Source: Stenotrophomonas sp. 169 (GTDB lineage Bacteria > Pseudomonadota > Gammaproteobacteria > Xanthomonadales > Xanthomonadaceae). Taken from it: a stretch of 64,000 nt of DNA. Both the position numbers and the translations under genes were made by a program. Shown here piece by piece: positions 35,543 to 44,238 of this stretch. The stretch is taken from positions 3,802,501 through 3,866,500 of the forward strand of contig NZ_CP061204.1 in the NCBI RefSeq assembly GCF_014621775.1, read 5' to 3'. A model generated the notes under the pieces. The model did no database searches. It was given only the letters and a program-made list of their open reading frames with translations, and was not told the origin of the DNA. The stretch's first letter is position 1; each line of letters begins with the position of its first letter.

Positions 35543-35839
35543 ATGTATCCGTACAAAGCCGCCCTCATCGTTGCCCTGGCCCTGCTGCCCATCGTGCCGG
35601 CAGTCGCTGGCGACGACCATGCCCAGCAGACCGCGCGTCGCGCCGTCGAGCAGGGCCGCTATGTGCCGCTGGAAAACGTGGTGCGCGATGCCGTCCGCCG
35701 CCATCCCGGCAAACTGCTGGAAGTGGAGTTGGACGACGGCGTGTACGAGGTCGAGATCCTGCGCGCGGACGGCGTGGTCGTCGAGCTGGATTATGATGCC
35801 CGCAGCGGCAAGCTGCTTAAAACCGAACTGGATGACTGA
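35543..35839 (+). CDS. Periplasmic PepSY-domain protein, first gene of two-component operon
   Basis: 98 residues with a signal peptide (MYPYKAALIVALALLPIVPAVAG) and a single PepSY module (YVPLENVVRDAVRRHPGKLL...VELDYDARSGKLLKTELDD). No Shine-Dalgarno stands before the ATG. A -10-like box ends only 7 bases upstream, so the mRNA may be leaderless. The stop overlaps the response-regulator ATG by one base. PepSY proteins paired with sensor kinases are thought to modulate the sensor from the periplasm. Confidence 0.85.
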   Translation: MYPYKAALIVALALLPIVPAVAGDDHAQQTARRAVEQGRYVPLENVVRDAVRRHPGKLLEVELDDGVYEVEILRADGVVVELDYDARSGKLLKTELDD

Positions 35840-36501
35840 TGCGGATCCTGCTGGCCGAGGATGACACCGAACTGGCGCAGCGCCTGCAGCCCCTGCTGGA
35901 GCAGGCTGGTTATGTAGTGGATGCCTTCACCGATGGTCGTCTTGCTGAAGAGCACGGCCAAGTGGAGGACATCCAGGCCGCCATCGTCGACCTGGGCCTG
36001 CCGGGGCTTGATGGACTGAGCATCATCGAGCGCTGGCGCGCCAACGGGCGGGGCTTCCCCGTGCTGGTGCTGACAGCGCGCGGACGCTGGCACGACAAGC
36101 TGGCCGGCTTCGATGCCGGTGCCGACGACTACCTGACCAAACCGTTCCAGCCGGATGAACTGGTGCTGCGCCTGCGCGCCCTCATCCGTCGCAGCACCGG
36201 CCATGCCAGTCCGCGCCTGCAGTGTGGGCCCCTGCAGCTGGACGTCAACGCAGGGCGTTTCAGCCTCGATGGCCACGAGCTGGCACTGAGCCCGCAGGAG
36301 TTCCGGCTGCTCGGCTATTTCATCCACCACGCGGACAGCGTGATCGGCCGCGAGCGGCTGGGTGAGCATGTGTTCGACAGCGGATTCGATCCGGACTCCA
36401 ATGCACTGGACGTGCTGTTGGGCAGGGTGCGACGCAAACTCGGCGTCGATCTGATCCAGACCGTGCGCGGCCAGGGCTGGCGCTTGACCGCGCCGGCATG
36501 A
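35839..36501 (+). CDS. phoP: Response regulator, OmpR family (PhoP-like)
   Basis: 220 residues. Receiver domain with acidic pair E7/D8-D9, phosphorylation site Asp51 (IVDLGLPGLDG) and the LTKPF lysine, followed by a winged-helix effector domain ending RLGEHVFDSGFDPDSNALDV and LIQTVRGQGWRLT. The effector sequence is close to PhoP/QseB-type regulators. The gene overlaps the PepSY gene before it and the sensor kinase after it (four bases), so the three are one transcript. The symbol follows the PhoQ-like sensor and is not certain. Confidence 0.88.
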   Translation: MRILLAEDDTELAQRLQPLLEQAGYVVDAFTDGRLAEEHGQVEDIQAAIVDLGLPGLDGLSIIERWRANGRGFPVLVLTARGRWHDKLAGFDAGADDYLTKPFQPDELVLRLRALIRRSTGHASPRLQCGPLQLDVNAGRFSLDGHELALSPQEFRLLGYFIHHADSVIGRERLGEHVFDSGFDPDSNALDVLLGRVRRKLGVDLIQTVRGQGWRLTAPA

Positions 36502-37841
36502 AGGTCGCGGGCATGAAGCGTGCGTCGCTGCGCAACCGTCTGTTGCTGGCCGGTGGCCTCGGTCTGCTGCTGGTGACAGCGCTTGCCAGCGCCCTGCTGG
36601 GACACCTGTTCGAGCGCGCCGCGCGTGACAGTCTGGATGCTGCGCTGGAACAGGACCTGCTGACCGTTCTCGCGCAGGCCGAAGTGGATGCCGAAGGGCG
36701 CGTGGTGTTGCGGCAAGAGCCCAATGAAGCACGCTTCCAGCGCGTGTTCTCCGGCGCTTATTGGCAACTGAGCAGCGCCGAGGGCGCGCCGCTGCTGCAG
36801 TCACGGTCGCTGTGGGACCAGAGCCTCACCGCGCCGGTAGCCCCCGGCGAGGGCACCGCCAGTGACATCGAAGGCCCGCTGCAGCAGCCGCTGCGCGTGT
36901 TGGTGCGCGAGGTCAGGCTTCCGCGTGCACACGCCCCGCTGCAGCTGCTGGTCGCGCTGGATCGCAGCGACCTGCAGGCGCAGGTGGCGCAGTTCCGGCA
37001 GCGCAGTGCGTTGGCGCTGGCGGTGCTGGTCGCCGCCTGGCTTGCCGTATTGGCCAGCCAGATCCATTTCGGCCTGCGCCCATTGCGTCGGCTCGGGCAG
37101 CAGGTGGAACGCGTGCGGCGCGGCGACGCGCAGCGCGTGGATACCGCCGGACTGAGTGCGGAGATCGCGCCGCTGGGCGATGAGCTCAATGCGCTGCTCG
37201 ACCATCACCAGCGCATGGTGGCGCGTGCCCGCACCAGCGCCCAGGATCTGGCGCACGCACTGAAGACACCGCTGACCGTGCTGGCGGCCGAGGCGGACCA
37301 CGATGCAGCCCAGGCCACGTGGCGGCAGACCGTGCGCGAGCAGGGTGCCCGCATGCAGGGCAGCATCGACCGGTATCTCGCGGCGGGGCTGGCGGTCGAT
37401 CACCGGCAGCGCGCGGACGTGGCCCCGGTGTTGTCCGCGCTGTGTCGGCTGATGGCACGCGTGCATGCCGGGCGCGGCGTGGCGTTCGCCAGCGAGGACA
37501 TCGATCCTGCGCTGCAGTTCGCCGGTGATGCGGCGGACCTGGAGGAGATGCTGGGCAACCTGATGGACAACGCAGGCAAATGGGCCACCCAGCAGGTGCA
37601 GGTGCTTGCCCACGCAGAAGGCGGCCGGCTGCGTATCGACGTGGTGGACGACGGCCCGGGCCTGCAGCCGACCCAACTGCAGGCAGTGCTGCAGCGTGGC
37701 GTCCGATTGGACCAGCGCGAAAACAGCAGCGGCCTGGGGCTGGCCATCGTGGCCGACATCGCCGCCAGCCACGGCGGCGAGCTGGCGCTCGACAACGCCC
37801 ACCCCGGCCTGCGGGCCACCCTGTGGTTGCCGGCAGGCTGA
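36498..37841 (+). CDS. phoQ: Sensor histidine kinase (PhoQ-like)
   Basis: 447 residues. Two membrane helices (LLLAGGLGLLLVTALASALLG and ALALAVLVAAWLAVLAS) flank a periplasmic domain of about 135 residues containing RVFSGAYWQLSS, as in PhoQ-type sensors. A HAMP-like segment, the H-box with the PhoQ-like DLAHALKTPLTVL (phospho-His253), an N-box LMDNAGKWA and a G-box VVDDGPGL/GLGLAIV complete the kinase. It overlaps the response regulator by four bases. The stimulus (cations or antimicrobial peptides in PhoQ) is unproved here. An ATG five codons downstream could also be the start. Confidence 0.87.
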   Translation: MKVAGMKRASLRNRLLLAGGLGLLLVTALASALLGHLFERAARDSLDAALEQDLLTVLAQAEVDAEGRVVLRQEPNEARFQRVFSGAYWQLSSAEGAPLLQSRSLWDQSLTAPVAPGEGTASDIEGPLQQPLRVLVREVRLPRAHAPLQLLVALDRSDLQAQVAQFRQRSALALAVLVAAWLAVLASQIHFGLRPLRRLGQQVERVRRGDAQRVDTAGLSAEIAPLGDELNALLDHHQRMVARARTSAQDLAHALKTPLTVLAAEADHDAAQATWRQTVREQGARMQGSIDRYLAAGLAVDHRQRADVAPVLSALCRLMARVHAGRGVAFASEDIDPALQFAGDAADLEEMLGNLMDNAGKWATQQVQVLAHAEGGRLRIDVVDDGPGLQPTQLQAVLQRGVRLDQRENSSGLGLAIVADIAASHGGELALDNAHPGLRATLWLPAG

Positions 37842-37848
37842 CCCGCCG

Positions 37849-37900
37849 GTAGTGACGGCCGCTGGCCGTCAACCAGATGACGGCCAGCGGCCGTCACTAC
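37849..37900. repeat. GTAG-type REP inverted dimer, perfect
   Basis: GTAGTGACGGCCGCTGGCCG and its reverse complement ending in GCCGTCACTAC meet around a short centre, forming a 52-bp nearly perfect palindrome. It separates the convergent kinase and speA genes. Confidence 0.85.
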
Positions 37901-37912
37901 CGGGTCCCCCGC

Positions 37913-39802
37913 TTACACCAATGGTTCGTCGGACAGGTAGGTGTACCCGGTCAAGCCCGTTTCCAGCGCATCAGCCAGTTCCTGCGCGCGCTCGGCGCTC
38001 AGGTCCGCTGCCGCCACGCGCTCGGCATAGGTCGCACGCAGTTCGTCCAGGCTGTATCCCACGTAATCCAGCATCACATCGGTGGTGTCACCGCGACGCT
38101 GCTGGGTGATCGCATAGCCGCCCTGCGTCGCACGCACTTCCACCGCATCGGTATCACCGAACAGATTGTGGATGTCGCCGAGGATCTCCTGGTAGGCACC
38201 CACCATGAAGAACCCGATACGGTAGCTCTCGCCAGAGCGCAGCGCATGCAGCGGCAACGAGCTGTCCAGCGTCTCATTGCCGACGTACGTTTCCACCATG
38301 CCATCCGAATCACACGTCATGTCGGCAATGATGCCGCGACGGTCAGGCTGCTCGTCCAGGCGCTCGATCGGTACGATCGGGAACACCTGGTCGATGGCCC
38401 ACACATCCGGGATCGACTCGAACACGCTGAAGTTGACGAAGTACTTGTCCACCAGCCGTTCATTGAGCTCATCCAGCACCGGACGGTGGCTCTTCTCGTC
38501 GAAGCTCAGGCGCGCACGCACGGCATGGGCGATGGCATAGAACAAGTCATCGATACGCGCGCGCTGCGGCAGGTCGATCTGGCCCAGCGCATAGCTGGAC
38601 AGGCCTTCGGCATGGAAATGCTGCGCTTCCTGGAAGAGTTCGATCGCCGGACGCTCGCCCAGCTCGGAATGGATCTCGCGCAGGTGGCGGATCGATGCCG
38701 GCTCGTCATCGTGCTGGTCCGGCACGCGACCTTCCATCGCCTGCTCCACCTCGGACACGTTGGCGATCAGCACCGCATGGTGCGCGGTCATCGCCCGGCC
38801 ACATTCGGTGACGATGCGCGGCGGGGTCAGGCCGTGTTCCTTGCAGGCGTCGGCCAGCGGCTGCACGATGCTGCCGGCATACGAGTTCAGGCCGTAGTTG
38901 ATCGAGCAGAAGCTGCGCGAACGCGTGCCTTCGTAATCCACGCCCAGGCCACCGCCCACGTCCACGTGGGTGATCTTCGCGCCCAGCTGCGACATTTCCA
39001 CGAAGTAACGCGTCGCTTCGCGCATGCCGTTGGCAATGTCGCGCACGTTGGAGATCTGCGAGCCCATGTGGAAATGCAGCAGGCTCAGGCAGTCGGCATA
39101 TTCGGTATCGCGCAGCGACTTCCACAGATCCAGCAGCTGGCGCGGGGACAGGCCGAACTTGGCTTTGTCACCGCCGCTGTTCTGCCACTTGCCCGCACCC
39201 AGCGAGGCCAGACGCATGCGCACGCCCAGGCCCGGCATCACGTCCAGCGCCTTGGATTCCTCCAGCACCAGTTTCAGCTCGGACGGCTTCTCGATGACGA
39301 TGTAGGTCTGCAGGCCGAGCTTGCGCCCGATCAGCGCCAGGCGGATGTATTCGCGATCCTTGTAGCCGTTGCAGACGATCAGCCCGCCCGGGCGCGACAG
39401 CGCCAGCACGGCCATCAGTTCCGGCTTGCTGCCTGCTTCCAGGCCGAAGCCCTCGCCGTGGTGGCTGGCCAGGGTGCCGGCCACGCCGCGGTGCTGGTTG
39501 ACCTTGATCGGGTACACGGCCGTGTAACCGCCCGGGTACTCCCAGTCAGCCTGCGCCTGCTTGAAGGCGGCCTGCAGCTTGCCCAAGCGCTGGCCCAGGA
39601 TGTCCGGGAAGCGCACCAGCAAGGGCAGTTTGGCCCCGTTGGCGCGCGCCGCATCCACCACATCCGGCAGCGAAACCACCGGACCATCGGCCCCGGTCGG
39701 CCTCACCACCATGTGCCCGGCCTGATCCACGTCGAAGTAACCGTCCGCCCAATGCGGGATCGAGTAGGTCTTGCGGGCTTGGTCGAGGGACCAATCGGTC
39801 AT
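37913..39802 (-). CDS. speA: Biosynthetic arginine decarboxylase
   Basis: 629 residues, PLP enzyme of the alanine-racemase-fold (group IV) decarboxylases that turns L-arginine into agmatine, first step of an agmatine route to putrescine. The PLP lysine (Lys100) lies in YTAVYPIKVNQHRGV; HVDVGGGLGVDYEG binds the phosphate, and CDSDGMVET is the active-site cysteine-aspartate loop. The start at 39802 begins the normal N-terminus (MTDWSLDQARKTYSIPHWAD); the frame is open further upstream but non-homologous. Divergent from speE, linking arginine decarboxylation with spermidine formation. Confidence 0.95.
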   Translation of the reverse strand: MTDWSLDQARKTYSIPHWADGYFDVDQAGHMVVRPTGADGPVVSLPDVVDAARANGAKLPLLVRFPDILGQRLGKLQAAFKQAQADWEYPGGYTAVYPIKVNQHRGVAGTLASHHGEGFGLEAGSKPELMAVLALSRPGGLIVCNGYKDREYIRLALIGRKLGLQTYIVIEKPSELKLVLEESKALDVMPGLGVRMRLASLGAGKWQNSGGDKAKFGLSPRQLLDLWKSLRDTEYADCLSLLHFHMGSQISNVRDIANGMREATRYFVEMSQLGAKITHVDVGGGLGVDYEGTRSRSFCSINYGLNSYAGSIVQPLADACKEHGLTPPRIVTECGRAMTAHHAVLIANVSEVEQAMEGRVPDQHDDEPASIRHLREIHSELGERPAIELFQEAQHFHAEGLSSYALGQIDLPQRARIDDLFYAIAHAVRARLSFDEKSHRPVLDELNERLVDKYFVNFSVFESIPDVWAIDQVFPIVPIERLDEQPDRRGIIADMTCDSDGMVETYVGNETLDSSLPLHALRSGESYRIGFFMVGAYQEILGDIHNLFGDTDAVEVRATQGGYAITQQRRGDTTDVMLDYVGYSLDELRATYAERVAAADLSAERAQELADALETGLTGYTYLSDEPLV

Positions 39803-39834
39803 TGAAGTCGGCCTGGTTGGTAAAAATGGGGGTG

Positions 39835-39872
39835 CATGATAACCCCTGATCGACGAAGGGTTCGTTATCATG
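39835..39872. promoter_or_regulatory. Inverted repeat between divergent speA and speE
   Basis: CATGATAAC (39835-39843) and GTTATCATG (39864-39872) form a perfect 9-bp inverted repeat with a 20-base centre that holds an inner CCC/GGG pairing. Each arm contains TATCAT, a -10-like hexamer, so two divergent promoters may overlap here. Suitable -35 boxes are not seen, hence an operator or attenuator-like structure is also possible. Confidence 0.45.
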
Positions 39873-39977
39873 CGCGCCCGCGCCCGTGGTCGCTGCCCAG
39901 GACCTGAACGGGTCGGTCGCCACGCGGCCTGCCGCCGCCCGCCCGGCTTCCCATCCTCACAACAGGATTGCTTCTCC

Positions 39978-40832
39978 ATGACTGACAACAACAACTGGTA
40001 CATCGAGCACTTCGAGCGCACCGGCTCGGCGATCGGCTACCGCATCACCGGCAAGCTGGACGAAGTGCAGTCGCCCTTCCAGAAGATCGAGATCTTCCAG
40101 ACCACCGACTGGGGCAACCTGATGACCATCGATGGGGCCATCATGCTGACCAGCAAGGACAATTTCTTCTACCACGAGATGATCAGCCACCCGGTGCTGT
40201 TCACCCACGCCGCGCCCAAGCGCGTGGTGATCATCGGTGGCGGTGACTGCGGCACCCTGCGCGAAGTGCTCAAGCACAAGGGCGTGCAGAGCGTCACCCA
40301 GTGCGACATCGATGAGCAGGTCACGGTGATGGCGCGCAAGCACTTCCCGGAACTGTGCGATTCCAACGATGACCCGCGCGCCGAGCTGATGTTCGACGAC
40401 GGTGTGGCCTACATGGCCAACTGCCCGGCGGGCAGCGTGGACGTGGTGATCGTCGATTCCACCGATCCGGTCGGTCCGGGCGAAGGCCTGTTCAACAAGG
40501 CGTTCTACGAGAGCTGCTTCAAGGCCCTGAAGGACGACGGCATCCTGGTGCAGCAGTCCGAATCGCCGCTGATGCAGCTGGACCTGATCAACGAAATGCG
40601 CACGGAAATGGGCAAGGCCGGCTTCGGCTCGTTCAAGACCCTGCCGTTCCCGCAGCCGTGCTACCCCACCGGCTGGTGGAGCGTGACGCTGGCACGCAAG
40701 GGCGAAAGCGGATTCGACTTCCGCCAGTCCGACGCTGCCGCCAAGGGGTTCGACACCCTGTACTACACCGCCGCGCTGCACACCGGCGTGCTGGTGACCC
40801 CGCCGTTCGTGCAGGCCGCACTGAAAGGCTGA
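39978..40832 (+). CDS. speE: Spermidine synthase
   Basis: 284 residues. Aminopropyltransferase that joins putrescine and decarboxylated S-adenosylmethionine. Contains the nucleotide motif VVIIGGGDCGTLREVLKH, the catalytic-site VDVVIVDSTDPVGPGEGLF and PTGWWSVTLA. Start at the ATG giving MTDNNNWYIEHFERTGSAIG, typical of gammaproteobacterial SpeE. The speD gene is not in the window. It is divergent from speA over a 175-bp region. Confidence 0.96.
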   Translation: MTDNNNWYIEHFERTGSAIGYRITGKLDEVQSPFQKIEIFQTTDWGNLMTIDGAIMLTSKDNFFYHEMISHPVLFTHAAPKRVVIIGGGDCGTLREVLKHKGVQSVTQCDIDEQVTVMARKHFPELCDSNDDPRAELMFDDGVAYMANCPAGSVDVVIVDSTDPVGPGEGLFNKAFYESCFKALKDDGILVQQSESPLMQLDLINEMRTEMGKAGFGSFKTLPFPQPCYPTGWWSVTLARKGESGFDFRQSDAAAKGFDTLYYTAALHTGVLVTPPFVQAALKG

Positions 40833-40847
40833 TTTCACCGACGATGG

Positions 40848-40873
40848 GTAGGGCCGAGCGACCTCGGCCCTAC
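40848..40873. repeat. GTAG-type hairpin
   Basis: GTAGGGCCGAG, a 4-base loop, and CTCGGCCCTAC make a perfect 11-bp stem just after speE. Closed by GTAG and CTAC at its ends, it is a compact REP hairpin. Confidence 0.75.
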
Positions 40874-40996
40874 CGTGGCGACTATCCGCTTACGGCAGAC
40901 GCCTGCAAACTGCCATCGCCGGGGTCGCCATTGCCTGACATACGACGCGTCCTGCCTTGGGCAGAGTAGCTGCACTTCCTGCAGCGAGCGTCGACC

Positions 40997-41887
40997 ATGC
41001 GCAGCCCGGCTTCCGATTACGCAGCGTTCTCCCCCTCGTCCGCCAGCTCATGGCCGGACTTCATGGCAGCCGCCGCCCAGCAGGACTACCTCGATGCCGA
41101 GTCGGGCCTCGCCCGCGCCCTGCAACAGGGTTACAGCCACTGGTACGTGGACGGGAGCCTGCACGGGGAACGCCCGGAAGATTTCCCACCAGCGCGTCTG
41201 GACGCACTGCTGGAACGGATGCAGCAGACCGGCATGCGGCCGATCTATCACGGCAATTTCAAGTCTCCGCTGGGCAGCGACGTACCGGCGCTGGCCGCAG
41301 CGGCGCTCCATTACGCGTGCCGCGAAGTCGACGTCTGTGCCCGGCTGGGCGGCGCGCCGCTGATCGTGCACGGGGGTGGCGTTGTGGAGCCACGGCTGGT
41401 CGCCGACGTACGGCAGGCGGGACTGGACCAGCTGATCGCCAACCTTCGCGCACTGGTTGCCTATGCAGCAGCGCGCGGTGTGGAGGTCTGGCTGGAGAAC
41501 CTGTCCAACTACACCCGCTTCCATCCCTTCTATTACATCTGCACCACTCCCGATGAAATCGCCACGGTGCTGGAACAGGTGCCCGGCCTGCATCTTTTCT
41601 TCGATGTGTCCCATGCCTACGTCAACGGCGGCGACCCGGTCGCGATGTTCCAGCGCTTTCACCGTCGTATCGTCGGCATGTCCTTCAGTGACAACAACCA
41701 GGATCGCGACGCGCACCTGCCGTTGGGTGCGGGCACCCTGCCGTTCGATGCGCTGGTCGCTGCCATCCACACCGCCCACTGGCGGGGCATGGTGGGGTTC
41801 GAAACCCGCGGCGGCACGCTGGCTGAAAGTGTGCAGCTGCTCGCTGGGCTGCGTTGCCGCCTTGATGATCCGGGAGACGCGAGGTGA
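40997..41887 (+). CDS. Xylose isomerase-like TIM-barrel protein
   Basis: 296 residues, AP-endonuclease-2/sugar-phosphate isomerase fold. Likely divalent-metal ligands fall in order: GVEVWLENLSNY (Glu), HLFFDVSHAYVN (Asp, His), DAHLPLGAG (His) and GFETRGG (Glu). Members of the fold act as sugar or keto-acid isomerases, epimerases, or maturases of peptide products. Substrate unknown. First gene of a five-gene operon; its stop overlaps the AzlC GTG start. The start is the first ATG with a weak GCGAG site upstream. Confidence 0.75.
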   Translation: MRSPASDYAAFSPSSASSWPDFMAAAAQQDYLDAESGLARALQQGYSHWYVDGSLHGERPEDFPPARLDALLERMQQTGMRPIYHGNFKSPLGSDVPALAAAALHYACREVDVCARLGGAPLIVHGGGVVEPRLVADVRQAGLDQLIANLRALVAYAAARGVEVWLENLSNYTRFHPFYYICTTPDEIATVLEQVPGLHLFFDVSHAYVNGGDPVAMFQRFHRRIVGMSFSDNNQDRDAHLPLGAGTLPFDALVAAIHTAHWRGMVGFETRGGTLAESVQLLAGLRCRLDDPGDAR

Positions 41888-42585
41888 ATGCACAGCGTGT
41901 CGCGCGCAAGAGCTTCCTGCAGGGATGCCGCGACTCCCTGCCTGTGTGCCTGACCTTCCTGTTCCTGTTCTCATCCATCGGCGCATTGGCCAGCAAGGCG
42001 GGATTCTCGCTCCTGCAGGCCACCGCCATGACCCTGACCGTCCATGCCGCCCCACTGCAGGCCCTGATCGTCCAGCAATCAGACACGTTGGGTGTGGCTG
42101 CCCTGCTGGTTGCCACGGTGCTGGTCAACTTCCGCTTCGTCATCATGTCCTCGGTGCTTGCCGAGCAGTTCCAGCACATAAGCCTGGGGCGTTCGCTGCT
42201 GTCCGCCCAGCTGTTGTCCATTTCCACCTTTACCCTTTCCAATCGATGCAGCACAGGACCAGGCGATGCGTACGCCTATTACCTCGGCTGCGGCATCACA
42301 ACGCTGGGCTGCGCCATCGCGGCCACGGCGGCTGGCCACCTCATCGGCGCATCCCCGTCGGCACAGCTGGCACAGCTTGTCGCCATCATCCTGCCGGTGC
42401 ACTTCACCGCACTGGCCTGCCACGCTGCCGGTGGCAACCGGGCACTGCAGGCCACCGTGGCCGGCTTCGTGCTCACTCCGCTGATCGGGGGCCCATTGGG
42501 CAGCCTGCATGTGCTGGTGGTTCCGCTGGGCATCGCCGCCCTGCTATGTGCGATGGATGCCCGCTCACAGGGGGACGCCTCATGA
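41884..42585 (+). CDS. azlC: AzlC-family branched-chain amino acid exporter, large subunit
   Basis: 233 residues with about six membrane helices and the AzlC pattern SFLQGCRDSLPVCLTF, FRFVIMSSVLAEQFQ and HFTALACHAAGGN. Paired with AzlD (next gene) it exports branched-chain amino acids or analogues such as azaleucine in Bacillus (YgaZH in E. coli). The GTG start overlaps the TIM-barrel gene stop (GTGA). Here it lies among biosynthetic-looking genes, so its cargo may be a product of the cluster. Confidence 0.9.
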   Translation: MNAQRVARKSFLQGCRDSLPVCLTFLFLFSSIGALASKAGFSLLQATAMTLTVHAAPLQALIVQQSDTLGVAALLVATVLVNFRFVIMSSVLAEQFQHISLGRSLLSAQLLSISTFTLSNRCSTGPGDAYAYYLGCGITTLGCAIAATAAGHLIGASPSAQLAQLVAIILPVHFTALACHAAGGNRALQATVAGFVLTPLIGGPLGSLHVLVVPLGIAALLCAMDARSQGDAS

Positions 42586-42926
42586 ACGGATGGACCCTGA
42601 TCGGCACCGCCGCAGCCGCCTCCTACCTCATGCGTTCCATCCCCCTGCTGGTGTTCCGCCGCCTTTCATTGAGTCGGGACAGCCCGGCGATCCGGTTCCT
42701 CCAGCATGCGGCGTCAGCGGTGATGGGCAGCGTGATCTACCTGGCCCTGTTCGGCGAGACCTTCTTTTCGCGCCCCGCTGCCCATCTTCAGGACACCGAT
42801 GGCCTGTTGAAGCTGGCCATTGTCATGTTCGCGGGGGCGCTGGCCCTGTGGCGGCGCAGTGTGTTCATTCCCCTGATAGCCTGCACCGCGCTCTACGCGG
42901 CGGCGTTGTTGCTGGGGGAGGGCTGA
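42582..42926 (+). CDS. azlD: AzlD-family branched-chain amino acid exporter, small subunit
   Basis: 114 residues, four predicted membrane helices with the family segments ASYLMRSIPLLVFRR and FLQHAASAVMGSVIYLALFG. Its start overlaps the azlC stop by four bases (ATGA). Together with AzlC it forms the two-subunit exporter. Confidence 0.88.
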   Translation: MNGWTLIGTAAAASYLMRSIPLLVFRRLSLSRDSPAIRFLQHAASAVMGSVIYLALFGETFFSRPAAHLQDTDGLLKLAIVMFAGALALWRRSVFIPLIACTALYAAALLLGEG

Positions 42927-42927
42927 T

Positions 42928-44238
42928 ATGACCGGTCCCATCCTCGCCTGCAATGGATCCGACGGACTCGGCAAATTGCTGAGATGGCACGCCGCCTGCC
43001 GAGCCGCACCGCTGGGACTGGATATGACCCGCGGACTGCCGTCCCGCGAGCAGATCGCGCTGTCCCACGCTATGTTGTCCCTGCCAGGAGTCGCGCCATT
43101 CGACAGCGAGGACGGCCAGGATTGGCTCAACTATGGGGGGCAGCAGGGCATTCCGCAGCTGCGCGCCCTGTTGGCGCCGCTGCTGCTCGGCGTGCCGCCC
43201 GCGCAGGCCGCCGTGGGCGGCAACAGCAGCCTGGCGATGATGCACGGGGCCATCGGGTTGGCGTGGCGTATCGGGTTGCCCGGGCACGCCCCGTGGTCAG
43301 CCGCCAGTGAAGTGCGCTTCCTCTGCCCGGTTCCGGGGTACGACCGCCATTTCGCCATCTGCCGCGACCATGGCATCGCGATGGTGCCGGTGCCGATGGG
43401 TGTCGATGGGCCCGACATGGACCAGGTGGAGGAACGGGCTGCCCGCGATCCCCTGATCCGCGGCATGTGGTGCGTGCCACGGCATTCCAACCCCTGCGGC
43501 GCCATCTACAGCGCGGAAGTGATACACCGCCTGGCGACGATGAACACCGCCGCGCCGGACTTCACCCTGTTCTGCGACAACGCCTACGCCGCCCATGACT
43601 TTGCTCCGCAGGCATCCGCGCTGCCGGGCCTGTACGACGCCTGCGCGACGGCCGGTCATCCGGATCGTCCGCTGATGTTCGCCTCGACATCGAAGATGAC
43701 CATCCCGGGCGCCGGCATCGCAATGCTGGGAGGCAGTGCACAGCGTGTGCACTGGTGGCTGTCGGCGCAGCAGCGTTGCACGATCGGGCCCGACAAGGTG
43801 AACCAGGTCCGCCACCTTCGCTTTTTCGTGGACGCAGCAGGTGTTGCGCGCCACATGCAACAGCATGGAACGCTGTTGCAGCAGCGCTTCGAGCGCGTCC
43901 AGCAGGTTTTCGCGCGCCGGCTCTCGGCGCTGCAGGACGTGTACTGGAGCCGGCCATCCGGCGGCTACTTCATCACCCTCTGGGTGCCGCCCGGCTGCGC
44001 CCGCCGCATCGTCCGCTTGGCCGCCGAGGCCGGTGTGGCGATCACACCGGCGGGAACGACTCACTGCAGCGGTATTGATAGCGAAGACCGTTGCCTGCGC
44101 ATCGCGCCGTCCCGCCTCTCGCCTGACCACGCAGCGCAGGCTGCCGACATCATCGCAGGGTGTGTATTGCTGGCCTGCGCGGAAGTGGCATCGGGCACGA
44201 GCACTCATGACACCCACGCCGTGAAGCGAGCCCCTTGA
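42928..44238 (+). CDS. PLP-dependent aminotransferase, class I/II fold (PF12897-type)
   Basis: 436 residues. Matches the aspartate-aminotransferase-like MocR subfamily: GNSSLAMMHGAIGLAW, CPVPGYDRHFAICRDHGI, MWCVPRHSNPCGAIYSAEVI, FTLFCDNAYAAHDF, and the PLP lysine (Lys256) in MFASTSKMTIPGAGIAMLGG. Corynebacterial relatives are aspartate aminotransferases, but the substrate here is unknown. It lies in the operon after azlD with a GGAGGG ribosome site. The Asn-Pro-Cys in SNPCG replaces the usual SNPTG. Confidence 0.85.
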   Translation: MTGPILACNGSDGLGKLLRWHAACRAAPLGLDMTRGLPSREQIALSHAMLSLPGVAPFDSEDGQDWLNYGGQQGIPQLRALLAPLLLGVPPAQAAVGGNSSLAMMHGAIGLAWRIGLPGHAPWSAASEVRFLCPVPGYDRHFAICRDHGIAMVPVPMGVDGPDMDQVEERAARDPLIRGMWCVPRHSNPCGAIYSAEVIHRLATMNTAAPDFTLFCDNAYAAHDFAPQASALPGLYDACATAGHPDRPLMFASTSKMTIPGAGIAMLGGSAQRVHWWLSAQQRCTIGPDKVNQVRHLRFFVDAAGVARHMQQHGTLLQQRFERVQQVFARRLSALQDVYWSRPSGGYFITLWVPPGCARRIVRLAAEAGVAITPAGTTHCSGIDSEDRCLRIAPSRLSPDHAAQAADIIAGCVLLACAEVASGTSTHDTHAVKRAP

